Source: Turnera subulata (Eukaryota; Streptophyta; Magnoliopsida; Malpighiales; Passifloraceae). Taken from it: a stretch of 64,000 bases of DNA. Below, in pieces: positions 14,247 to 26,046 of the stretch. The translations under genes were made by a program, and so were the position numbers. Position 1 is the first letter of the stretch. Each line of letters begins with the position of its first letter. The notes under the pieces were generated by a model, which made no database searches, was not told the origin of the DNA, and saw only the letters and a list, made by a program, of their open reading frames with translations. The DNA lies in assembly GCA_028386065.3 (NCBI GenBank), contig JAKUCV010005661.1, positions 37,805 through 101,804 on the forward strand, in the 5' to 3' direction.

Positions 14247-14408
14247 GAGTTTTTAGTTTGTTTTCCTTGTCGCTGGCTCACTCTTCACTGTACTCTACTC
14301 ACTCCTCTCTGGTTTCAAAAAAAGATTAAAAATAAAGAGAAAGAGAGAGAGAGGGAGTGAGGAAGGAAAAGGAGTTAAAGCGAGAGAGAAAAACAACAGA
14401 AAGTGATG

Positions 14409-14416
14409 TATTTATA
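14409..14416 (-). promoter_or_regulatory. Candidate distal TATA box of APT
   Basis: TATAAATA on the minus strand in the context CTCTATAAATACATC, about 260 bases before the APT ATG. Downstream of it lies a CT-rich stretch (14300-14400 read on the minus strand), typical of plant leaders, which slightly favours this as the main start. Confidence 0.45.
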
Positions 14417-14933
14417 GAGGGAAAGATAAGAGAGAGACAACAAGGGCTCTCTGCACAAGAAAGAGTGAGAAGAAGAAAAAAGAAAAAGGAAAATAAAATA
14501 AAAAAGAGTAGTTAGTAGTAGAATCACGAGGCTTTGCTCTTTTATGATTTATCTATTACTGTATATATAATTCTTTTTTGAATTTTGCTTATTTTTCTTT
14601 AACTGTTCTCTGTTTGTTACTTCTAGTTATTGCAACGGTTTAGTTGGGTTGAGCTGTGAGTTCAGTTATGTTGGGGAGTTTTCGCGCGTTTTCGAGTTGG
14701 GAGAGTTTTTGTATTCTTGGATATTCTTGGTTTAAAAACACTAAGTAAAAATGAATTGTTCCAAGGCAACAACATTTTGGTTTCATCGTTGTATGGCAAA
14801 GTGTAAAATGAAGTTGACTTCTAAAACAATTGTTAGTAATTAGGATGTAGAAAATCCCAACTCACCCACCAACCAGATGCACCACCTGGGTTGGGTTCGG
14901 AGATTCACATATCAATCAGATGGAGAAGCAAAA
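14417..14933. other. Intergenic DNA upstream of APT
   Basis: Upstream promoter region of APT up to the hAT element. No coding region or repeat recognised. Confidence 0.5.
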
Positions 14934-14941
14934 GATCTTAC

Positions 14942-16131
14942 TAGGGCTGAGCAAAATACCCATAGCGACTGGCCCGAACCGATACCGACGTCATACCAAC
15001 GATATCGGCTTGAAAAAAGGGAGGGTCTTCGAGCCACCTAGCATATTTGTACCGTGCCGATTGGAAAGGTGAAATGAATCGGTAGGATGAGGGTTGAACC
15101 GTCGGTATTCGGCACAGGTCGACCGACAGCCCAAAGCACACACCTCCAGAAATTAAATACCCAAAGCCCAACATCTAATTCTCCTCCCATCGGCAGCCAA
15201 CAAAAATTAAATGCATTTGATACTAACCCTAAAAAATTACTCACCACTCTCTCTCTGTCTCCCTTAAAGCTCTATCTTGACAGACGAAGCAAGCAACCGG
15301 CCCCCTCCCTCTGTCTCTGCTGCGCATGCCATCGCCACCCCGCCTGCCAAAGCTAGTTGAGCAAATCCTTCCTTCCCTCCCTCGCCCTGTAGTCTTCCCA
15401 ACCTCTCTAGTCTCAACACAAAAATCCTAAGTCCCTAATTCAACAGACCCTAATTTCCCCAATACTGACAACCCAAAACAAACCCCGAATTTTGCAAATA
15501 CGTTTAGTAAGTTGGTTTTTCATAATAGAAGAAGAAAAGGAAGAAGAGAGATGGGGAAGCAACCGGTGAGGATGAAGGCGGTGGTGTATGCTTTGCCGCC
15601 GTTCCAACAGAAGGTGATGTCGGGTCTGTTTAAGGATGTCCCTGGCAAGATCCAACAGAAGGTCTCCGAGAACTCGATCCCTCCCTAATTTCTTTTGTTG
15701 TGCTTTTTCAGTGGATGATGGCAGTGTTTTTGATGGATTTTGGGTTATTTTCCACCCCTAATAAATTGTGATGATGGTGGTGTAGTCTTAATTATTTTTT
15801 AGAAACAAATTTTTTGTCAATATTGATTGATTTTTGGGTTTATTTTTGTTGTGGGCAGTGATGATTTTTATTTCCTTTCTTCCAATTTCTTTGATTTCTT
15901 CTCCTTCCCTACCGTCAACTTTTGTGGAAAAAGAAGAAAAGGGTATATGAAGTTTGAGAATCGGTCGACAAACGTACCGACCGAACCGACATCGGTATTA
16001 ATCGGCACCATGCCGATCGGCATGAGGGGAACTTCGGCACGGCATCGGTCGGAAAAATGACCCTTCGGAAAAGTCGTACCGATCACTGTTTCGGCACGGC
16101 ATATGTCGAACCGACGTTTTGCTCACACCTA
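14942..16131. mobile_element. Non-autonomous hAT-type DNA transposon carrying a gene fragment
   Basis: 1190 bp flanked by a perfect 8-bp target duplication GATCTTAC (14934-14941 and 16132-16139). Terminal inverted repeats are TAGGGCTGAGCAAAA at the left and TAGGTGTGAGCAAAA (reverse complement) at the right, 13 of 15 identical. The 8-bp duplication and the TAGGG-type ends are the marks of the hAT superfamily. Both subterminal regions (14950-15130 and 15955-16125) are crowded with short CCGAC, CCGAT and TGCCG motifs in both orientations, as expected of transposase-binding arrays. No transposase is present. The centre contains a captured piece of QCR8 with what looks like its 5' leader (see 15551-15688). 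Confidence 0.9.
15551..15688 (+). pseudogene. QCR8: Captured 5' fragment of cytochrome bc1 complex subunit 8
   Basis: An ATG-initiated frame of 45 codons starts MGKQPVRMKAVVYAL, continues with an FQQKVMSGLFKD block and reaches KVSENS before a TAA. This is the N-terminal half of plant QCR8 (the small membrane-anchored subunit of mitochondrial complex III, about 72 aa); the transmembrane C-terminal half is absent. In relatives the residue after SEN is W, so the fragment leaves the known sequence there, possibly at an exon end. The upstream CT-rich sequence (15240-15420) looks like a leader and the downstream part (to about 15860) may be intron. It sits wholly inside the hAT element, so it is a transposon-captured gene piece rather than a resident gene. 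Confidence 0.8.
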
Positions 16132-16139
16132 GATCTTAC

Positions 16140-17857
16140 AATGCATGACTGGTATTCGTATCTGGATTTGTCGGGACAAAACTCAGAGAGAAAAAAAAAA
16201 AAGAAGAAAAAGCCTATTACTATACATTAAATTGGATTATGACAAAAAAAAGAAACAAATCAATTAGACGAGGTACGAATGGGTACCTTGTATTGAGAGA
16301 ATAAGGGAATAACTAAGCAATCAATCTTTCAACCGATTTTATGGAATCGAGAATCCCTCTACTTAGGTAACAAGCAACCCTCTCCTAATAGTCAAATTTA
16401 TCATAGGGGTAGGTAGCAGCTTTAGAAGATAATTTAATGGAGAATGTGACACTGCCTGGCAGACATTTGGATATTTTTATTTTACCATTTCAAACTATTT
16501 CAAACTAGTAATTAATGACAAAGATGTAACAGAAAAAAATTGATAAGTTGGAAAATAGTTTCTCCTTTAGGCTTAGCACGAACAAATTAAGGACTACTAT
16601 TGTCAATTGGCAGCTCCAAATCATAAATTTTCTTAAGTACCCTCAATCAATTATCTTATACTTCAGTTTTTTATGAATACAAACCTCCTAGTGGATCCAA
16701 TTAAAGTTTGTCAGCTATCCTTCTTAGCTGTACGCTCCTCTCCTTTCATCATCATCAGATCTTTTGTTTCTCAATCAATCTTTTGTTTCTCAATCAACAA
16801 ACCCACTTGCTAATATCCACGGGTAAACACTCACTGGGTTTGGTAATTTGCCCGGGCCTTAGACTAGACTGGAGAGCCTCCTTGAACCTAAATTTTTAAA
16901 TACTAAAAACCCATTTGCTAATATTAGACAAGCTGGGATTTCTTGACTATGATTGGATAAAAAAAAAAAAGTTTCTTGACTATGATTGCCAATATGCTAT
17001 AAAATTCAGAGGAATGATCATTGTAATTTGTCTAAAGAGAAAACATAGGTTAAATTAATTATTATTCAGGAGGAACCATCTCTTTACACTCCTCTATATG
17101 AGCTCATCATGCCATACGCATTTGTCTACCACGTCAAATATATATTTTCTGTTATTATTTCTAATTTTTTAAAATATTACAAGGTCTAGCCTTTATCTAC
17201 AAATTATAAAAATTTTAGCTGCTAAACCCTCAGATTTTAAGTTATTCGTATCAAAATTCCTTAAAGTCTAGATGTAAATGGGGATGTGTTTATATTTGTA
17301 CCCACGAAAAGTTACCTTAATTTACTGCAAATAATTAAACAAAACTAAATAGATTTTCACTCAACAAGAGTTTTGCACTTTTTTTTTTTTTACTTCCCTT
17401 TCTTCTGAGTGGAAAACAGTAAATTAACTTTTGTCCTTTTTTTCTTTTTCCAATGAGTGCTCAAAAACTGAGATGTGCACTTTCCATATCCACTCTTATT
17501 TCTGAATTCTGAGATGTTATGATTCGTTGTGAGTTTTAAAAATAGATCCCGATGAATTAGGATACTCTATCCATTGTATCTAAACTTGACAAAACTTTGA
17601 TTTGACAAAGATTATATTTGACGTGACAATTTCCTGGCTGTCTTTGATAAAGAAAGCATATTCGTATAGGGTTGCCTTAGCCTTTGAATGAAGATCATAT
17701 TTTTCTGATTTGAGTTCAAATCGGAAGTATTAAAAGAAAATTCAATGAAAAGCAAATCATTAATTAGTTTGCTAAGTAAGAAACTCGCCAAGGAAAAAAA
17801 CGATTTCCAAGAACCTTAATTTAGCCACTGGTTTAAAGTTGATCAATTAATTAATTA
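16140..17857. other. Intergenic DNA, no gene seen
   Basis: AT-rich, with a short 19-base tandem doublet (TCTTTTGTTTCTCAATCAA type) at about 16759-16798. I recognise no coding sequence or transposon. Confidence 0.5.
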
Positions 17858-17866
17858 GATTGTGGG

Positions 17867-18566
17867 CAAGGCTGTTAAAATCGAGTTTTCACCTTGACTC
17901 GGAAAGGCCCGATAAAAAACGTAACGTAAAAACGTATCGTAAAATCGTTAGAGTCTATCAAATTTAATTATCTTTATTAATTAAATATATAATAACTCAA
18001 TTATAATATTTAGTCTAAAAATTTTATGTTATAAATTTAATTCAACATAGATTACTCAACATTATAATTATAATTATAATTAAAGTTTAACTAGTCATTG
18101 CACTAAAAAAAATCAACAAACAAATCATAAAAAAATTGCATCACCTAGATTATCGAAAAAAAAAAGAACTTATCTCTTGTCAAAAAAATCTTGAGCTGTC
18201 ATGTTGTACAAGGGAAGAGTAGTAGTAAAAGAAGTTAATGTTGAAAAAAATTTTTGTTATGGTTTTCGGGTTTATAACTTGCTTTTTTAAGCACATCAAC
18301 TGACTTTATTGCAACAAAAAGAAAAACAGACTTTATTTTGGGTTGTTTGCTTGGATTTTTTAATTTTTTTTTTAAAAGCTTTATTAAACTCATTTAGTAA
18401 ACTCGTATAAAAACGGTAAAAACGTAAGATTTTACCGATTTTGTTGGTTCAACTCATGATTTTATCCGATTTTATCCAAATCTTGATTTTATCACGGTTT
18501 GACTCAATATTCATATACAAAATCGTAAAAACGTAAAAACGTAAGAGTCAAAACGCATTTTTAATT
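17867..18566. mobile_element. Candidate small DNA element with 9-bp flanking duplication
   Basis: A 700-bp segment is flanked by GATTGTGGG at 17858-17866 and 18567-18575. The ends are only partly inverted: left CAAGGCTGTTAAAATCGAG, right (reverse complement) AATTAAAAATGCGTTTTGAC, sharing TTAAAA-T-G-TTTT. Both subterminal zones carry repeated CGTAAAAACGTA words (17920-17945 and 18520-18545). A 9-bp duplication would fit a Mutator-like element, an 8-bp reading would fit hAT. No coding region. The assignment is tentative. Confidence 0.45.
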
Positions 18567-18575
18567 GATTGTGGG

Positions 18576-20805
18576 AATCATTTTCTGTTGTGCATCAATT
18601 TCATCAAATTACGAAGACCCTCTTTTCTCTCTGATCTATGCGTCATTTTCACAATTTTGATCATATCGCAAACCAACGAATTATCCAAGAAAACAACCCT
18701 AAACCCTATGTTTGTTCATATCACAAAGCAAAGCCTTTAGTCATTAAATGATCATTATAGGTTCAAGAATTGTCTCCTTCTTTGGCAGATTATATTCTTT
18801 TTATGGCACAATGCACGCATCCTTTTGTTTCCAATGTTTTTTAGTGAAATGATTATATATTATATGGTATACAATTATTATTCTTTACTACTAGTTGGAT
18901 GCTCGCTCGGTGATTCCTGGGTTTTGTAATGTACCTTTTTTTAAGGTTACAGCACTTTTGAATATAAATAATTCATTTCACCAATGAGAAAAATAAAAAG
19001 AGAGCACCACCACATAGTTGGGCTTTAGGGTTATAGCCAATAAGGGTAAAAGACAAATTGATTAACCATAGGAAATCACCACCTAGAGGGAACAAGATCT
19101 CCAAATTAATGCGTATTTTGTCCCTAGTAGGATAGATAGCAGAAGTGCTGTTTTCATGTCCTTTTGAAGTTGGTATAGGAAGGTACTGTGAATTAAAATA
19201 TGAACTGCTAGGTTGTCCCCTCTTCCCTACCGACAAGCTTCTGTTTGTCGATGTTCTCCTTCTCCTTCTTGTGCTGCTTTAACATTTTGTGAAAGAAGAG
19301 ATATCTATACGTGTAGCCTTGGAATTCCCCTCTGCATTATCTTTTAGGGGACAATGGTTCCTGGATTTAGTGATCACTACATATGAAACATGTTAAAAGT
19401 TTCTTAATTTTTGTAAGAAAATTTTGGTGACACACCATGGCATTTACGTTGTATGTTGTTCCTTTTGAGGTTTACATCAAGAGGTATATACGCAATGAGG
19501 ACCATCTCACATAGAATTGCTGTGTGCTCAATTTCATGATAATTTGCATTAGCGCCTTTGGGTGCTCAACCAAAATATAATTTTAGCACAAGGTGTTCTT
19601 TATTTGTTGTCTTCTACTTGCATAATTCAAAATCTGATGAGCTCTTTAGCCTGATTAAGTGTAAGGTAGGGTAGAAGGAGAAGTCCATCCTAAATGAATT
19701 GGCAATTGAAGTTGGAAGGGTGGGGTTTCTTCATTCCAAATGGATTTGGTACCATCTTTTTCCTCTCTCGTTACATTTCTTTAATTGGGTATCTGCTTGG
19801 ATAGTCCAAGATCTTGTTGTCCCCACGTTTCCCTCTCTTAAAAAAAAAAGAAAACAAAAAAAACCTTATAATAGAATTGTTTCACAAAAGAAAATAACTC
19901 ATAATATGGAATAACATGCCCTTTCTCAATGACAAGTGAACATTTTAACCAAAAATTTAAGCTGATATTTGGGTCATATATTCTTCCTCAGGGGATATCT
20001 TAACTAAAAGCTTAAGTGGATGATTGAAGCCATCACTTATATTGGTGTAATATTCTACCACTCTAAATTTTCTTTTATTAATCAATGGTAAAAAAATTAG
20101 AAAATATGCATAAATAATTTGGAGATTGGACCAGATATAAGCATCTACTAGTTAGCACTGAGCTCCTGGTATTGATCCTACTATCAATAACCAAAAAATG
20201 AACATACTAGCCAGTAGGAAATAATTTTTTTTTGGTCGAAAGAAGAAATTTTCATTACTCAAAAGATGTAGTGCAAGCATCCTCCAGAAGGATATTATGC
20301 AAAGGAAGAAAGAAAATCTACAAGGTGGGGACAAAAGTAAAAAAAGCAGCAGTCAATCACAGAAATATTCTAGTAACTACGAACTGGAAAAGCTGGAAGT
20401 AGTACTAGCTAGTGTAGAAACTCCCTTCCACTGCCTCGGCCAGTAATGTATACACATAGTGAAGATCTTCTATGGACAAGGATGGCTATGATTCTGAGAA
20501 AGAGATAGATGTCTATGGCTTCACGCATACTGACAAATGCATCAGGACCTGGAAATGTCATACAATTATGAAGTGGTCTGTGGTCCTGCAAAATTGGTAC
20601 ATAAAGAGAGGGATTGCAGGATCTTCATTATCTTCCAGTTTGGTGCGTTGTAGGTTGCTTGCATTCATGTGGCTTAATTTCAACATGTATACATATGCCT
20701 TTATGGCGTCCTGATATTTAGCTTAATTAGATGATTTTTGTGGCATTGCTCCTTTACTTTTGTGATCTAAGTGCAATTATTAAGTAGTAGTAGTAAAAAT
20801 AACAC
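18576..20805. other. Intergenic DNA, no gene seen
   Basis: 2.2 kb of AT-rich sequence left of Copia-1. Short frames at 18973-19236 and 20409-20714 show no familiar motifs and no splice context. Confidence 0.5.
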
Positions 20806-20810
20806 GTTAT

Positions 20811-20998
20811 TATTATAAATAATTGAATGATGTTATAAATAATTATATGATATGAACAAGAAGGATGAGAAGAGGAGAAGGAGAAGGAGAGAAAGAGAGC
20901 AGCAAATTTTTCACTTTTTTATTGATTCTGTGTGTGTTATATACACTGAGCAGGTAGGTGATACCGTAATGACATCCACAAAAACGTGTTTTATAACA
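20811..20998 (-). repeat. Copia-1 3' LTR
   Basis: 188 bp; near-identical to 27513-27709 apart from a few substitutions and small indels. Begins TGTTATAA on the minus strand; the other end reads TTATAATA where TTATAACA is expected, a single change shared by both copies. Confidence 0.92.
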
Positions 20999-21112
20999 CT
21001 CCCCCTTGGATGTCATTGTGTATTGGATAGAATACGCTTAGGGAGAACTGCCTCATTAAAAACCTTACCAAGAAAAACCCTGTGGGATAAAAAACTTGGT
21101 GAAGGAAAAAAG

Positions 21113-21232
21113 AGTGCAGTGCGTATTCTACTCCCCCTCATTTTGGCCTCTCTTGATTTCTTGATGTCGTTGAGTGCAGTGTGTATTCTACTCCCCCTCA
21201 TTCTGGCCTCTTTTGATTTCTTGATATCGTTG
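21113..21232. repeat. 60-bp tandem doublet in the Copia-1 3' internal region
   Basis: GTGCAGTGCGTATTCTACTC followed by CCCCTCATTTTGGCC occurs twice in tandem (period 60 bp) with about five differences. It lies next to the polypurine tract end of the element. Confidence 0.8.
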
Positions 21233-23463
21233 CATGCCAATTATCCTCTTGTCAACTTCTGGTGATGTGTGTCTTGTCTGATCACTTTTGATACATCATT
21301 ATTTTAACTGGACAATGTAAGTAGCATTATCTTCATAATTTGTTGTTGGAGCATCTGCCTCGCTATCATTTCCATATGATCCTTGAGTGTGCAGCATCTT
21401 CGAATGTAGTCAAGCACAGTCTCGACTAGCTCTGTGCATAATGATAACTTTTGTATCATTGGTAGTGTTTTATGCTTCACATGATACTTCAGGTGTCTGC
21501 TTTGTGCTTCGCATATATGGCCTGCATCAAGACAAACTATATTTTCTTCAGGTTTACAGGCTTAATATAATGCCATATCTTATTATGTCCCAAAGATAAA
21601 AGCATAGCCATATCTTGCCAATAGGCTTATGACAGAAGCTGCGGGCTTCATGTTACGAGTACTTTAACATGGTACTCCAGGACTAATAAGTACAAATTTA
21701 GTTTAAACCATATAAAAGCAAATTAGTTTGATATTGTATATTCCCAGGGAATTAGTTGCTTCAAGCAACTTGAATCTTTCATGGATTCTCATGCATATAT
21801 CATAACTTGTGGATCCATAAAAATAGGTTGTAACCGCATCTATTAGATACATTAATATATTGCCAGACTTATCATATAGCTGCATCCACCACAGGGGAGT
21901 ATATCTCCTCATAATGAATACCAGGTCGTTTGGGTAAAATTTTGTGCTACAAACTGTGCTTTATATCTTACTATTTATTTCTTTTTCGCATAAATACCCA
22001 TTTTATGACCTATTGAATTTTACACCATCTTGTGTACGGACTACAGGTCCGAAAAATTTCTCGCTTCACATGCGAGTCCAACACAGCCTTTAATCGTATT
22101 TCTCTATTTTGGCCAATCATACAGCGCCTACATTCGCCAATGTAGGTTCATGATCCTCATTTTATTTAGCGCTATAAACAAATAAAACAAGTATTCCGTC
22201 GACGGTTATTTCACGTCGGTTCCTTCTTATTCCTGACACTGTAATTGAGATCTCATCATATTCATTTATTTCAGGCACCTGCATTACTTCTGAAACTTTA
22301 TCAATTGTGCCAGAAAAACCTCTTCTGGAGGACATTTAATGTGAACCTCTACTGGAGGACATCTTTTCTAACTAGGGCCATCTTATCTCTTTTGCTCCAT
22401 TCTCTCTATCGAGAATTTTGTTTTCTTTTGGAACCGAGTATATTCTACGCTTCTTGCGTACTTTAGATTCATTTGCATACTATACTTATTCTTCTGGAAC
22501 ATTAATTTGAACAGGAGCATTTGCAGCTGGTATATAAGAATTGGTCACTTTATGTGTCTGGCAATTGCATATCAATTTCCTGCAAATGAATCATCTTTTG
22601 AACTTCATGTTCGCACTAATTTGTTTGAGGATCAAAAATAGATATTGAATAACATTTTAATTATATCTTGATCCAGCTGCTTATTTTCTCCCCCTGATAT
22701 TGGGTAAACACTTTTAAGCAAATATGTCTCCAATCTCAAATTAATGGTTTCAACTACTTTGTAACTGATGGAGATTTTTATACCCAACATCTATTCCCTG
22801 CCTTCTTTAAAGGACCGGTTTTACTATGCTGTGGTGGAGCATTAAATACTGTACAACCAATGGTCCGAAGGTGGAAGATACTAGGTTTGTGACCATGAAC
22901 CAATGGGGAGATTTTATGATCTTATGATATCTTATTGGCTTGATGCACATTTGCTGCGTGTAAAATACCATGTTCTCAAACAGTAATATCTCTTTAGCAA
23001 TGGTCCTGCAATCAATTGGAAATGTTCTCTCAGATTGATTTGGGTTTATTTCCAACAATATACATTACCCATTGAAGATATATACCAGCATTATCAAGAC
23101 ATATAGTCTTTCAAGATAATTTGGGATGTGTACCCGCAATTGGCTTAATCATAATAAGCGCGCAACATGCCAACTTGTGTCTAATAAGTACACAATATAC
23201 CATCTAGTCGATGCATCGATAATCATAAAAGTACCTAGATGGTTAACATGACGGATTTATTAGTCCGCGTATATGTCCCAAAAACTTGTTGGTGGTTCTT
23301 ATGCCAACCTCATCATAGGAAGACTGAATAATTAATTTTGTTTTTTCGCAGCATAGAAATTCATTGATTGTAAAAAACTTCTGGTTTTTCAACCGAATGA
23401 ATTTTGTGCATCATTATGGATCCGGGATGGCCCAACCGGTCATGCCAAACAATAAGTCCATGT

Positions 23464-23688
23464 ACCAACTCCAAGTTGGTGCCAACTTCAGACTGCTATT
23501 TATGTGCCAGCTTAAGGCTGGATATCTTAGAAAATTATTTACCAGCTTCTGGCTGGTGCATACTAGCTATAAATTACATATCTATCAGCTAACTTCTAGT
23601 TTGGTCTCAGCTTCGGGCTGTATAAACTTGTGTATTTAAATACTTAAAATTGCTAGCTTCAGGCTAGTGCATTCCAGCTTCTGGCTGG
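23464..23688. repeat. Micro-hairpin series in Copia-1
   Basis: Perfect short hairpins follow one another: ACCAACT/AGTTGGT (464-480), CCAGC/GCTGG with loop TTAAG (507-521), ACCAGC/GCTGGT with loop TTCTG (541-557), CTAGC/GCTAG with loop TTCAG (653-667), CCAGC/GCTGG with loop TTCTG (674-688). Stem sequences differ, loops stay TTC(T/A)G-like on the plus strand. Similar hairpins recur elsewhere in the element, e.g. 21754-21770, 22037-22051, 22060-22076, 22127-22146 (8-bp stem), 24995-25013 and 25591-25605. Confidence 0.75.
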
Positions 23689-23974
23689 ATATGGTAAGTT
23701 TATTAACTTAGATTGCTAGCTTCAGGTTGCAATATATGTGCCAATTTTAGGCTTATATCTGCCACTCATGTCGGAAAAGATCAGAATTATTGAGCAATAA
23801 TTAAAGTAGTGGCAAACTTTTCCAAAAGCAAAACCTCGAAGATTGAAAAAAAAACTTTGGAGTTTACTTACAAATATTGCAAAGTTTTAATCATCGAAAA
23901 TCTTCTGGATCTTTTCGGAGACAGAAAAAGGGTCCATGTTTGAAAATCTAACACCTAGCTATCTAATCTCAGAC

Positions 23975-23980
23975 TATAAG
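23975..23980 (+). promoter_or_regulatory. Candidate TATA box of the antisense ORF in Copia-1
   Basis: TATAAG followed by AAGGGGAGGCGG, about 30 bases before the ATG at 24006 and 70 before the likely start at 24045. The related ORF at 60077 has TATAAAAG followed by AAGGAGCGGTG in the equivalent place, so the element is conserved between the copies. Confidence 0.5.
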
Positions 23981-24005
23981 AAGGGGAGGCGGTTGAGACA
24001 GGAAG

Positions 24006-24707
24006 ATGCAGAAAACTCAGAAAAAACTCAACAAGACAAGAAAAATGCCTTCCCCAGCTACTGTTTTCTTTGTTGAGGGTGCCTCTCTAGGAAGAAGGAA
24101 TAGGTTAGCTTATAGCATGGTGAATGAGCAGCAAGAGGAATTACCGAATGATCTGGCGAGAATTCCTCGTTTAGTGTTTGTTGATGAACTTTATTCATCT
24201 AGGTTCTTTGTAACTCCTATGGAAGAAACATTCTTCCTAGAGGACCAAAGCAATCTAAGGGCTTCCTTTTATGGCTCGGCTAACTCTATTATGTTTTTTA
24301 TATCTAATAGTCTGCAGGAATTTCAGCTAGAGCCTTCATGTCAAATTTTAAATCAAAAAGTTTCCATGATGGCTCGGAGCGTCCCAAGGGTGACTGGGTT
24401 ACCACCTACATGGCCTAAGGTACGACTTTTACTATGGAATTGCAGGGGTGTAGCAAGAAGATCTCAAGACTTTGTGCGTACCTTAAGGGATCTGAAGAAT
24501 CAGTACAAGCCCAATATGGTACTGATTACTGAGACTTTATGGCAAGCAGGAGAAAATCATGGTGTGATTCCACTTCTAACGAATCAGTTTGAGATATCAG
24601 GAGAAAACAATATGGGTGGTATGTGGTTCTCCTGGAACGACAGTGTTAGGGTCAACATCAACAACGAGGCTCAGAGTTTTAGAGTCAATATTGTACCCAA
24701 TCGATAA
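24006..24707 (+). CDS. Antisense retrotransposon ORF: unknown domain plus EEP-like fragment
   Basis: Open for 233 codons from 24006; the start conserved with the second copy is the ATG at 24045 (220 aa, MPSPATVFFVEG). Residues 1 to about 115 form a domain I do not recognise, with FFVEGASLGRRNRLAYSMVN, PRLVFVDELYSSRFFVTPME and FYGSANSIMFFIS. After PPTWPK comes LLLWNCRGVARR, then LRDLKNQYKPNMVLITET and GGMWFSWND: this resembles the N-terminal part of the endonuclease/exonuclease/phosphatase (EEP) fold of plant LINEs, with the Asn of WNCRG and Glu of TET, but it stops (FRVNIVPN) before the catalytic SDH part, so nuclease activity is doubtful. It lies antisense to Copia-1 and stays open while all pol frames around it are broken. 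A second copy is at 59394-60077. Confidence 0.7.
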   Translation: MQKTQKKLNKTRKMPSPATVFFVEGASLGRRNRLAYSMVNEQQEELPNDLARIPRLVFVDELYSSRFFVTPMEETFFLEDQSNLRASFYGSANSIMFFISNSLQEFQLEPSCQILNQKVSMMARSVPRVTGLPPTWPKVRLLLWNCRGVARRSQDFVRTLRDLKNQYKPNMVLITETLWQAGENHGVIPLLTNQFEISGENNMGGMWFSWNDSVRVNINNEAQSFRVNIVPNR

Positions 24708-26046
24708 ATAATTTGTATGAGAACAATTCTTCTATGTAGATGTTCTCAAGTAGTGAATCCCTTATACAATAATAATATGCATATTTTCCTTTAGCCTTGC
24801 CATTGTCATAATCTTTATGGTCATAATAATTCCTTCCATGTCCTTGACAACAGGCACAATCATAACTAACTGTCTCATTCACTTCAGGGAATGGAGCAGA
24901 ATCGATTTAATGGATCCGTAACAATTTCTTTAATTACTGTAAACAAGAATATTTTGTACTCTTCAGGAGTTTATGCTCTTCCAGAGCGTAAGTATATGAT
25001 CTTTTAGATCATAGTTACACTTATGTTCTTCACAGTATAGGTATGCAACAGTATTCACATACAGTTTTCCTCTCCCCTTTGAACGCTGTTGCATTTTTGG
25101 GTAGGTGAAATATTGCTCTTTAGTAGCACATTAGAAACCCATGCTCTTCTGGAGCGGATTAGTTTACTTTTATATGGATAATTTCCGTTTATCAATTTCA
25201 GAATATATTTTTGCATTGTCTTCAGGACAAATGCCCGAGTCATTATTCGAGAAACGACAAATCCATGAACATATAAAAGAATTAGGCAGCAATAAAGATA
25301 AACATAAGGTAATAAATATAACAAAAATAATAAAGCTAACATAAAAATTAAATTAATCAATATATGTCAAACTTGCACCTTCAGGATAAGCAATAATAAT
25401 ATTTCAATATCATGGTCATTATCTTGACCAATTAGGATATCATCAACATTACATTTGTCCTTTAGGGACACGCATTTGCTTCAGGTGGATACACTTGTAT
25501 TTAAATTTCGTGAGAGTAACCATCTTCTGGTGGTCAGTCAATGTCCAACTTTTGGTGGTCATATAAAGATTTGCAGGACCTTTTGGCAGTAAGACTTCCG
25601 GTCTTTGGTGCATTTTTGAGTCTTCTGGACTTTTTCATTTAATCTTCCAAACTATTTAATGCCTATGATAAATTTCTTCCGGAAATTTTGCGGGCCCAAA
25701 ATCAAATAACATAATTAAAAGACTTAATTAAAATAAATAAACAGGGGCCTTTTGTTAATTACCCCAATATAAATGATAGAAAATTAAAATTGATGGGCCT
25801 TGTATGAGCCCAAGCAAAACATAAAGAAAATTAAAAACAAAAAATATAAATGCAGTGGGCCTTTTAATAGCCCAATCATAAAAATATGCTTACTCGATAG
25901 AAGGCGGCTTAGCCGGCCAACAAATGAAACAAGGCAGCTTTGCTGGCCAACAAAGAGATAAGGCGGCTTAGCCGGCCAACAAATAGATAAGGCGGCTTAG
26001 CCGACCAATATTGAATACTAAATAAAGCATAATAGTAGAGGGTATG

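Noticed and set aside
20852..21265. 137-codon plus-strand frame in Copia-1
   Set aside because: Covers the 3' LTR and the 60-bp tandem repeat, antisense to the element; no resemblance to the recurrent antisense ORF.
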